From: JAITVM01 sp031551135
Lineage (GTDB): Bacteria > Bacillota > Clostridia > Lachnospirales > JAITVM01
DNA length: 64,000 bases
NCBI GenBank assembly: GCA_031551135.1
Contig: JAVBOA010000007.1
Coordinates: 1-64,000 of the forward strand
Direction: 5' to 3'
Positions 1 through 6,355 of this stretch are shown one piece after another. Positions within the stretch are counted from its first letter, which is position 1. Every line of letters starts with the position of its first letter. The notes below the pieces were generated by a model. That model had not been told where the DNA came from and ran no database searches. It saw nothing but the letters and a program-made list of their open reading frames with translations. The translations under genes were made by a program, and so were the position numbers.

Positions 1-172
1 TGCGCGAAACGCTCCGCTGTGAAAAATTTTTTTCTATATAGGTCGCATTAATGATTTATAATACAAAATCATTAATGCTTGCCTATAAACAGCGGAAAAT
101 GTTTGCTGATAAACAATTAAAAAGATGGAATGTTTATCAGCAAACATATACTTATCACAATGAAAATAGTAT
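1..172. repeat. Partial copy of long palindromic repeat (family 1), cut by window edge
   Basis: Bases 1-40 match the core of the long copies at 21916-22030 and 24640-24752 (GCGCGRAACGC, CGCTGTGAAAA, then a T-run and CTA). The stretch ends at 158-172 with AATGAAAATAGTAT, the terminus of the short copies. Between lie two nested perfect inverted repeats: 45-57 with 66-78 (13 bp arms, extended by 37-42/82-87 and 14-20/89-95) and 99-114 with 132-147 (16 bp arms). The left end lies outside the window. No coding potential is seen. Confidence 0.6.
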
Positions 173-175
173 TAT

Positions 176-616
176 TTATTGAAACGTTCGTGCTAATTCT
201 TGTATTTCCGGCGGAAATTCTTCCGTGCTTTGTTGTTTTAATTCTTCCTCCGAACCAATTGCTAACGCCCTGTCATAATACCAGCATTTAAATTTAATCA
301 TAGCCATTGTTTTTTCAACGGCTTTCATCTGCTCTTTCACAACTTCCAAACGTTCATAAAAAAGATTCCGCCTTTCCTGCAATGTTGCGTCGCCTTCACT
401 GTACCAGACCATATATTGTTTAATTTCTTTGATAGATAATCCCGTCGATTTGAGACATTCAATCATTTTTATTGCGCCGATTTCCATTTCCGTAAAAACC
501 CGTATGCCGCCGTTACTGCGCCCCATTGCCGGAAACAAGCCTTCTTTGTCATAATACCGCAGGGTCGAACCGGATAGCCCGGTTATATTGGATACTTCTC
601 CGATTGTGTAATACAA
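176..616 (-). CDS. MerR family transcriptional regulator
   Basis: One-component DNA-binding regulator of about 146 residues. The N-terminus reads YYTIGEVSNITGLSGSTLRYYD, the canonical MerR winged helix-turn-helix, followed by a long dimerisation helix (about 75-115) and a short effector tail containing KCWYYDRA, which resembles the aldehyde/redox-type MerR branch. The start is set at TTG 616 because AGGAGG lies seven bases upstream; an in-frame ATG 21 codons earlier has no such site. It is divergent from the reductase-like gene at 734, and the shared intergenic region carries a MerR-type promoter with a 19 bp spacer, so control of that gene and of itself is inferred. The effector is unknown. 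Confidence 0.9.
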   Translation of the reverse strand: MYYTIGEVSNITGLSGSTLRYYDKEGLFPAMGRSNGGIRVFTEMEIGAIKMIECLKSTGLSIKEIKQYMVWYSEGDATLQERRNLFYERLEVVKEQMKAVEKTMAMIKFKCWYYDRALAIGSEEELKQQSTEEFPPEIQELARTFQ

Positions 617-642
617 AATCAAAACCTCCTGAAAAATACATC

Positions 643-673
643 TTGACTTAAACTTGGCTTTAAGTTTTATTAT
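643..673 (+). promoter_or_regulatory. MerR-type promoter with 19 bp spacer and operator dyad
   Basis: TTGACT (643-648) and TATTAT (668-673) are separated by 19 bp, the over-long spacing that MerR activators correct by twisting DNA. The spacer region contains the perfect dyad ACTTAAA/TTTAAGT (646-652 and 659-665). It points towards the gene at 734 and lies between it and the divergent merR gene. Confidence 0.75.
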
Positions 674-733
674 TATCATAATACTTAATCTTTCTCGAAG
701 TCAAGGCTTGTTTGAGCCAAAAAGGAGGTAAAT

Positions 734-1477
734 ATGCAATACACAAATTTTCGTGATGAAATTCAGCTTTCACGGCTTGGCATGAGTACAAAACAACTGC
801 CTATAAAAAATAATGAAAACGGAACTGCGATTGACTATACAAAATTTCAGTCGATTATAGATTATGTGGTAAGTCACGGCGTGAATTATTTTGAAAATTT
901 ATATATATCTCAAAATAACGAATCCGAATTATTTTTGCTTAAGGCACTTTCAAAATATCCTCGTGAGAATTATTTCCTCGCCGAAAAATACAATACAAAT
1001 CCCAATTATGCGGAATATTTTCAAAATCAGCTAAAGCGCTTGAATACAGATTATATAGATTTCTATATAATCGATGATATACAAGATTCGACTATTGAAA
1101 AGATTATAGATAGCAGATGCATTCAATACTTTGAAAAACAAAAAACTATGGGTAAAATACGATATTTAGGATTCTCGTTCCGTGGCAGTTTGAAAACTCT
1201 GTGGCGTATACAGGAAATTTTCGAATGGGATTTTGTTCAAATGCAACTCAATCACTTTGAATGGAATTATTGCGATGCGGATATTTTATATGATGCTTTA
1301 ATGATAGAGAGCACTCCGATTATAATTGCAGAGTCTGAAAATAGAGATTCGCAGGAAATGCGGTGGCTGATGGATTTGCCGCAGGTTGCCGTAATTCTAA
1401 GCACTGTGTCCGATATACTGCAATTTGAGGAAAATGCGAATATTTTTAATGATTGCAGCTTTATCTCTTGCGGATAA
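734..1477 (+). CDS. Aldo/keto reductase-like protein, catalytic tetrad degenerate
   Basis: A 247-residue protein with the beta/alpha-barrel signatures of aldo/keto reductases: LSRLGMST near the N-terminus, YFLAEKY with the lysine position, YIDFYIID, and GKIRYLGFS. It is shorter than usual (about 280-370 residues) and has no C-terminal ferredoxin-like domain. By motif alignment the catalytic Asp/Tyr/Lys/His positions read Glu54, Ser59, Lys and Asp, so oxidoreductase activity is doubtful; a binding or sensing role is possible. AGGAGGT lies at 723-729, upstream of the ATG. Transcription probably starts at the MerR-type promoter at 643-673, so the gene is likely the target of the divergent regulator. 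Confidence 0.75.
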   Translation: MQYTNFRDEIQLSRLGMSTKQLPIKNNENGTAIDYTKFQSIIDYVVSHGVNYFENLYISQNNESELFLLKALSKYPRENYFLAEKYNTNPNYAEYFQNQLKRLNTDYIDFYIIDDIQDSTIEKIIDSRCIQYFEKQKTMGKIRYLGFSFRGSLKTLWRIQEIFEWDFVQMQLNHFEWNYCDADILYDALMIESTPIIIAESENRDSQEMRWLMDLPQVAVILSTVSDILQFEENANIFNDCSFISCG

Positions 1478-1485
1478 ATTTTAGT

Positions 1486-1521
1486 ATTATGAAAATGGCG
1501 CAATCGCGCCATTTTCATAAT
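1486..1521. terminator. Bidirectional terminator
   Basis: Perfect 16 bp inverted repeat ATTATGAAAATGGCGC/GCGCCATTTTCATAAT with a 4-base loop between convergent genes. Confidence 0.8.
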
Positions 1522-1547
1522 TATTGGATTTCCAAAAAAATTTATAC

Positions 1548-2873
1548 TTACGGTTTATTTACATATCCCGTGAATAATATCTGATTTCCTCCGTCATAGG
1601 TATTTCCGTACAAAACAAAAACGAACGGTTTATTACAAATCATCTCAAAAGGCTCTGTCGGCTCAGGCATTGCCGCACCAGCCACAAGCTCCATAACTGT
1701 AACCGCGGCGGCTGTCGTGCCTTTCTCGTCCACTTCTATAACAGCTTTTTGTACAGCCTTCGACATCCAAATTGGTAAATTTTCTTCAATCAAACCGCCG
1801 GTAAGCGGAGCTTTTTTATCATCAAACAAAGGTACACCCAGCTCTGTCAAAGAATCTTTTAAGTCCATTAAACCGCTTTCAATCGAAAAGCGCGGCAATA
1901 GAAGTTTTCCGGTTTGCGGTGTGGCTTCAGCGTTCATTTTATTAAAATATTCGCTCGTCATATTTTCCAAAAGATTTTTTGCGTCACCGTCCTTCGGCAA
2001 TATGATAAACATTCCGCCGCCTGCCAAAAATTTAAGCGGCATTGCCTGCACGTTATCATCTTCATAATAAAATTGACTATCGCCTTCGTGAAGCATATAA
2101 AATGCCTTGCTTTCTCCGTTCGGTGAATAAAAAATATCTTCCTTTGTATCTTCGGGAGCGAATTCCCAATTCCATCTATCCGAAAAATAAATTGCGTTCG
2201 CTATCGCCGCAATTGTATTCGGGTCGAATTTCTGCACAATTTCATCTATCAAGCCATCTGTATTATCGCTTGCCCATTTATTTATTTCTTTAACAGCTTC
2301 ATCAGATTCAAAATCTGTATTTATAACGGCACCACGAAAATAATCCATAAATTTCTGCGCGAAATCTTTTTTAATATGCATGTCATTGTCAATAAAAATA
2401 GCATTTACGATTTTCAGAGGGTTATGACCATCAATATCTGTATTATTTTCATTTCGTGTATTTCCCATTCCTCCGGTCAAATTAAAAAGCATTCTCGAAG
2501 AAGCCTCGTTTATATCCTTTTCGCTTATCCCTGCCGAACCCAGCGCATTCAAAAGTGCCTCTTTATTTGCGGAATCGGTAGCATTAACAAGCGCCGCCAA
2601 GGGCAGCCAAACAGAGTACGGTGAGCATAAAAAATCTTCATTTTTGTTCTTTTGGGAAAGAGCAGAGCTTAATTTAAAAGCAAAATCATTCGCTCCATCC
2701 GCGACTTTTTGCGCCGCAGAATTTTCTTCATTATATTTAGGCTCTTCCAAATCTTTCGCTTTAACTTCTACTAAATTAATTGGATTTGCAGAGTCACTGC
2801 CCGAACAGCCTACCGGAATCAAACCCACAATTAAATACGCAACCGTTGTTAAAATTATTTTCAAATTTTTCAT
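1548..2873 (-). CDS. Serpin family lipoprotein (serine protease inhibitor)
   Basis: A 441-residue serpin anchored as a lipoprotein: hydrophobic signal with lipobox VGC (Cys23), an Asp/Glu-rich linker, then a full-length serpin fold (about 65-441). Landmarks include LCSPYSVWLPLAAL, NAIYFSDRWNWEF, the reactive-loop hinge EKGTTAAAVT and the C-terminal NKPFVFVLYGN. Serpins are suicide inhibitors, and an intact Ala-rich hinge argues for an inhibitory member. Counting from the hinge puts P1 near Gly in VAGAAMP, but the loop is about six residues longer than in antitrypsin, so the scissile bond is uncertain; the small residues suggest elastase- or subtilisin-like targets. The start follows GAGGAGG. 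Serpins are patchy in bacteria, so lateral transfer is possible. Confidence 0.93.
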   Translation of the reverse strand: MKNLKIILTTVAYLIVGLIPVGCSGSDSANPINLVEVKAKDLEEPKYNEENSAAQKVADGANDFAFKLSSALSQKNKNEDFLCSPYSVWLPLAALVNATDSANKEALLNALGSAGISEKDINEASSRMLFNLTGGMGNTRNENNTDIDGHNPLKIVNAIFIDNDMHIKKDFAQKFMDYFRGAVINTDFESDEAVKEINKWASDNTDGLIDEIVQKFDPNTIAAIANAIYFSDRWNWEFAPEDTKEDIFYSPNGESKAFYMLHEGDSQFYYEDDNVQAMPLKFLAGGGMFIILPKDGDAKNLLENMTSEYFNKMNAEATPQTGKLLLPRFSIESGLMDLKDSLTELGVPLFDDKKAPLTGGLIEENLPIWMSKAVQKAVIEVDEKGTTAAAVTVMELVAGAAMPEPTEPFEMICNKPFVFVLYGNTYDGGNQILFTGYVNKP

Positions 2874-2958
2874 AAAAATTCCTCCTCATAGGATAAAACA
2901 CATATTTTCAAACTCATCTATTTTAAAAACGATTTGCATAAATAATTGTTCCGAAAAT

Positions 2959-4116
2959 TTATTCGTATTTCATCAATTCATTTTTCAATTCCTCGATTAA
3001 TTCTTTATTTAAATCCGACAAAGGCCTTGCTTCGATTAAAGGTATAAAAACATTTTCTGTTTCATTTAAATATTTTTTTATTTTATTTGCTTTCGGACTT
3101 TTTTTCAAAGATTTTATATTGTCGATTCGGTCAATTATTTTTATTGTCAAGATTGAAGGATTTTCGTCGTTAATTATTCCAAGAAGATATTTTTCAAAAC
3201 TATATTCCGAATCTTTTATTTTAGTCAAACTTTTTACGCCGTCCGCTACTTCCGCACCAAACAAAGTGCAAATTTCTTCGTATTTTATTTCCGTATCTTC
3301 CATGCTGTCATGCATGTATGCAATAACCACATTTTCCGCTTTTCCGTCCAATTCCTTAACTCGTAGAGCAACATTTTGCACATGAGAAAAATAAGGTGTT
3401 CCCTCATCTCTCGTTTGCCCTTTGTGTAATTTCTCCGCTAAAGCGGCGGCTTTTTCTTCGATTGAAATAATTACTTCTAAAATCATATTAATATCCAAAT
3501 CCGATGTAGATTCTAAAGCTAAATCCGGTTTTACTGTATCTGATTGCACACCGATTCCCACAGCAAAGATATTCGCTTTTTGTATTGCAATAATTCCTGC
3601 TTCGGCATCTTCGAAACCCACGCAATTCAGCGGCGCAACGCCCAATGCCTCGGCGCAGACCGTAAATATTTCGGGATCAGGTTTTGGCTTGCTAATCAAA
3701 TTTGCATCTGCTATGTAATCGAATTTCTCTTTGATTTCTAAGCGTTCCAGTACATAATCCGCATTGCGGCTGGCCGAAACAACTGCTAATAATATACCGG
3801 CTTCACGCGCATTATTTAGAAATTCCAATATCCCCGGCAAAATATCATTCGGTGTAATTGTATCCAACAAAGAAACATATCTTCGGTTTTTCTGCTCTAA
3901 ATATCTTTCAACTTCTTCTTCGGAATAGGATTTCCGGTTTATTTCCAAAATTATATCAAAAGATTTTCTTCGGCTGACACCCTTTAGCCTTTCATTATCC
4001 TCGATATTGAATTTTAATCCCAATACGTCAGATAATTCTTTCCACGCTTCGTAATGCAATCTTGCCGTATCTGTCAATACTCCGTCCAAATCGAATATAA
4101 ATGCCCTTTTTCCCAT
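2959..4116 (-). CDS. HAD hydrolase (beta-phosphoglucomutase-like) fused to SpoT-like HD domain
   Basis: A 385-residue two-domain protein. Residues 1 to about 210 are a HAD-superfamily beta-phosphoglucomutase/phosphatase: FDLDGVLTDT with nucleophile Asp9 and Asp11, VSASRNA, SKPKPDPEIF, and GFEDAEAGI. Residues about 220-385 resemble the metal-dependent HD domain of RelA/SpoT (p)ppGpp hydrolases: LHKGQTRDEGTPYFSHV, YMHDSMEDTE, FGAEVADGVKSLTK, KIIDRIDNIKSL. The usual mutase is about 215 residues, so this is a fusion. The start is ATG 4116, nine bases after AGGAGG; a GTG seven codons upstream lacks a site. It directly follows the AraC remnant. The substrate is unknown; a sugar-phosphate activity coupled to nucleotide hydrolysis is inference. 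Confidence 0.85.
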   Translation of the reverse strand: MGKRAFIFDLDGVLTDTARLHYEAWKELSDVLGLKFNIEDNERLKGVSRRKSFDIILEINRKSYSEEEVERYLEQKNRRYVSLLDTITPNDILPGILEFLNNAREAGILLAVVSASRNADYVLERLEIKEKFDYIADANLISKPKPDPEIFTVCAEALGVAPLNCVGFEDAEAGIIAIQKANIFAVGIGVQSDTVKPDLALESTSDLDINMILEVIISIEEKAAALAEKLHKGQTRDEGTPYFSHVQNVALRVKELDGKAENVVIAYMHDSMEDTEIKYEEICTLFGAEVADGVKSLTKIKDSEYSFEKYLLGIINDENPSILTIKIIDRIDNIKSLKKSPKANKIKKYLNETENVFIPLIEARPLSDLNKELIEELKNELMKYE

Positions 4117-4129
4117 TTTCCTGCTCCTC

Positions 4130-4364
4130 CTATTCACGCATTTGCGTCGACATGTATTTTTTTGGGCTTACCCCCACATAGCGAGTGAAAACATTAGTAA
4201 AATACGCCGGGTCTTCTATCCCAACCATTGCGCCTACCTCGAACACCAGATAATTCCCGTTTTGCAGCAATTTCTTTGCTTTTTCTATGCGGTATTTGTT
4301 TAAAGCTTCAACAATCGAGTCACCGGTTTCCCTTTTGTACATTCGGCTCAGATAACTGCCGTTT
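4130..4364 (-). pseudogene. AraC-family regulator, C-terminal remnant
   Basis: The frame encodes only the second helix-turn-helix of an AraC/XylS regulator (SINGSYLSRMYKRETGDS, then KYRIEKAKKLL, AMVGIEDPAYFTNVFTRYVGVSPKKY). Homology runs right up to the edge of the palindromic repeat at 4365-4399, and no upstream regulator sequence continues beyond it. The first ATG (4342) falls inside the helix-turn-helix. AraC proteins normally run 250-300 residues, so this is a 5'-truncated gene. Its stop lies 14 bases upstream of the HAD-HD start, which suggests a former operon. Confidence 0.8.
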
Positions 4365-4399
4365 ATACTATTTTCTATCCTTAATAATGAAAATAGTAT
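4365..4399. repeat. Short palindromic repeat, family 1
   Basis: A 35 bp copy beginning ATACTATTTTC and ending GAAAATAGTAT. It is related to the 44 bp copy at 18592-18635 but lacks nine bases on the left of the loop. It marks the junction between two gene remnants. Confidence 0.8.
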
Positions 4400-4403
4400 T
4401 ATA

Positions 4404-4577
4404 GCGTTCAGCTTTGTTGGATTGCCGCAGCCCGGTCAGCCCGAAACAGAAAATAATCCTCTTCCTCGTTTGGCGGATAATGTGAAAAAAATAACTATGA
4501 AGGCGGTGATGAACGGAAAACTCTACGCAATTACAGCCGAAGCTGACATTACAAGAATAACAGAGATAAACAAATAG
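4404..4577 (+). pseudogene. Probable 3' remnant of an unidentified gene
   Basis: A 57-codon open frame with no start codon of its own begins immediately right of the palindromic repeat and ends in TAG. The peptide (AFSFVGLPQPGQPETENN, then RLADNVKKITMKAVMNGK, ITRITEINK) has a protein-like composition with codon choices like those of neighbouring genes, unlike the antisense frame. I do not recognise the family. A weak hairpin with a T-run (4582-4624) follows. Reading it as a tail orphaned by the event that truncated araC is inference. Confidence 0.35.
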
Positions 4578-4696
4578 TAATAGAGGGTATTTCAAAAGGA
4601 ATTTTTGATTTATCCTCTTTTTAGACTTTGCAGAAATTTAAATTTTCCTCTTTTAATAAAATAATTTAATATTTTGTTTTTATTTGTTAATACTTA

Positions 4697-4705
4697 TGTT
4701 ATAAT
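4697..4705 (+). promoter_or_regulatory. Extended -10 promoter element
   Basis: TGTTATAAT is an extended -10 (TGn plus TATAAT) about 60 bases upstream of the small secreted gene. No convincing -35 is seen at 17 bp. Confidence 0.4.
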
Positions 4706-4768
4706 TACTTAAACAAATTTGATGAAAAAAAATAAACGAAAGGAGTATTGCCGAAACGGCGCGAAAAT

Positions 4769-5200
4769 ATGATTAAAAAAATATTACTTTTTGGCCTGAT
4801 GGCCATATCTATCCATACAAATGTTTTTGCGGCTAATATACATATGAAATATGACATTATAAAAACAAAAGTCATTATGCAAACGAGGAATTATGTTACG
4901 CTATACAATAATGATAAAATACCCGAAAAAAACAAAAATTTCGTAACAAATGATTTTGCTCCGCAAAACGAAAATAATTTAGATGTATTTTTTCTAAATA
5001 CCGGAGAATCCGCGGTTAATGTTACTCTTTTCAAAAAAGGGCTTTTTAATGCAAAAGCCAAAATAAATTCTTTTGAAGTTAAACCGCAAGAATACATAGC
5101 CAAGGAAATCCCATATATTTCTTCCGAATCATTTTATCTTGAATTAGATTCGGAATCTGAAATTTCGGGGCATTTAAGAGTACGTCAGTTTGAAAATTAA
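4769..5200 (+). CDS. Small secreted protein of unknown function
   Basis: A 143-residue protein with a clear signal peptide (IKKILLFGLMAIS, cleavage after VFA) and a short beta-rich mature part. I do not recognise the family; IHMKYDIIKTKVIM and NTGESAVNVTLFKKG suggest an immunoglobulin-like or accessory surface domain. The start is uncertain: GGAG lies about 20 bases before ATG 4769, while an in-frame TTG at 4748 is only two bases from it. I chose ATG 4769 because it gives the canonical signal peptide. It is transcribed alone and ends in a strong bidirectional terminator. Confidence 0.7.
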   Translation: MIKKILLFGLMAISIHTNVFAANIHMKYDIIKTKVIMQTRNYVTLYNNDKIPEKNKNFVTNDFAPQNENNLDVFFLNTGESAVNVTLFKKGLFNAKAKINSFEVKPQEYIAKEIPYISSESFYLELDSESEISGHLRVRQFEN

Positions 5201-5239
5201 CAGAATTTTGTCCCTTATAAAATAAAAATAAAAGCTCTA

Positions 5240-5273
5240 TTAAAGGAATGGTACAATTACACCATTCCTTTAA
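5240..5273. terminator. Bidirectional terminator
   Basis: TTAAAGGAATGGT pairs with ACCATTCCTTTAA over an 8-base loop, followed by a T-run. It lies between convergent genes. Confidence 0.85.
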
Positions 5274-5312
5274 ATTTTTTCACATTGGTTTCTAAAAAAT
5301 CAAACCGCTATA

Positions 5313-6284
5313 TTAATAATCAGAAAGGTTTTGTATTTCATCGTTCGAAAAAATTATATTTGTATCTTTTTCGATATCGTTGTTTATTTTTTCGGCGATA
5401 AGTTTATTCGCCGGCGATAAAATACTGAAATGGTCAACGCTTTCCACTGCGTAAAAATGAACATTTTTGTTTTTATTATTATTTAGCATAGCTTCCAAAG
5501 CTACAAAGTTTCCGTTTACAATCGATTCAAAAACAAAAGACGGCGTAAAGATTGTATTTAAAAATAAAATCGGCGAACGGACGGCGACTTCTGATTTATC
5601 ATTTATATCGAAATTCAAATTTTCCTGACCGTAATCAGAAATATCCGCAACCGGACCAAACGAAAACACTGCCCGAAAACCGCTGTCATATTCGGCAGCC
5701 AACAGCGCGATCGTGCCGCCCGTGCCGTGTCCGCCCAAATAAATCCGCTCTTTGTCTACATAGTCCAAAGACGCAGCATATTTTAGAGCCGAAAAAACAT
5801 CATTAACTTCACCGTAAAAAGATTCCACATTACCCGGATTTTTATTGCCGCCTCTAAGCGACGGATACATCATAAGAATACCACTTTTTCGGTATATTGA
5901 AGCCGATTGGTCATTTTCTGTTTGCTCTTTCCAAGAAATATCGGAAATCGAGTTCGCAAAGCCATCCGAAAGCCAAATGATTAAAGGTTTTTTAGAGCCG
6001 TCTTTTGGGTCGGGGCTTATATAAGCGGACATTTTTCCGATTTCCGTATCATATTTTATCAATTCCAAATCTTTGCTTGCAGGCTTCACCGCTTCGGAAT
6101 CCGTATTTTTTTCATTTAATAAATTTGTTTGGAAATTTTTGCGCGCCTCTTTCAGATAAATAATCGTTGAATCCTCCTCTTTCGAAGACCCTCCAATTAT
6201 TGAATTACATGAAGAGAGCAAAAGCGCTACAGTGACTATAAAAATCAATTTAAATACTTTTATATAAATTCCCCATTTTCTCAT
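5313..6284 (-). CDS. Alpha/beta-hydrolase-fold lipoprotein with altered nucleophile motif
   Basis: A 323-residue lipoprotein (lipobox LLSSC, Cys26) followed by a prolyl-oligopeptidase/dienelactone-hydrolase type fold from about residue 75: PLIIWLSDGF as the first strand with oxyanion region, ALKYAASLDYVDKERIYLGG, and a late His in AVESVDHFSIL. The nucleophile elbow reads GGHGTGG where relatives have GHSxGG, so the catalytic serine is replaced by glycine and hydrolase activity is doubtful. Binding, or a different chemistry, is possible. No partner genes flank it; ppk lies downstream, separated by a palindromic repeat. Confidence 0.75.
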   Translation of the reverse strand: MRKWGIYIKVFKLIFIVTVALLLSSCNSIIGGSSKEEDSTIIYLKEARKNFQTNLLNEKNTDSEAVKPASKDLELIKYDTEIGKMSAYISPDPKDGSKKPLIIWLSDGFANSISDISWKEQTENDQSASIYRKSGILMMYPSLRGGNKNPGNVESFYGEVNDVFSALKYAASLDYVDKERIYLGGHGTGGTIALLAAEYDSGFRAVFSFGPVADISDYGQENLNFDINDKSEVAVRSPILFLNTIFTPSFVFESIVNGNFVALEAMLNNNKNKNVHFYAVESVDHFSILSPANKLIAEKINNDIEKDTNIIFSNDEIQNLSDY

Positions 6285-6317
6285 GGCATTTCCATTGTAA
6301 AGGATAGAAATAGCATC

Positions 6318-6351
6318 ATACTATTTCCATTCTAAAAAATAGAAATAGTAT
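6318..6351. repeat. Short palindromic repeat, family 1
   Basis: A 34 bp palindrome from ATACTATTTCC to GAAATAGTAT. A degenerate second copy (ATTTCC..GAAATAGCAT) abuts it at about 6287-6316. It lies four bases beyond the ppk stop codon. Confidence 0.75.
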
Positions 6352-6355
6352 CAAA

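Noticed and set aside
4368..4595. Minus-strand frame of about 75 codons opposite the start-less remnant
   Set aside because: Its translation is Phe/Cys/His-rich shadow sequence; the plus-strand frame has more protein-like composition.
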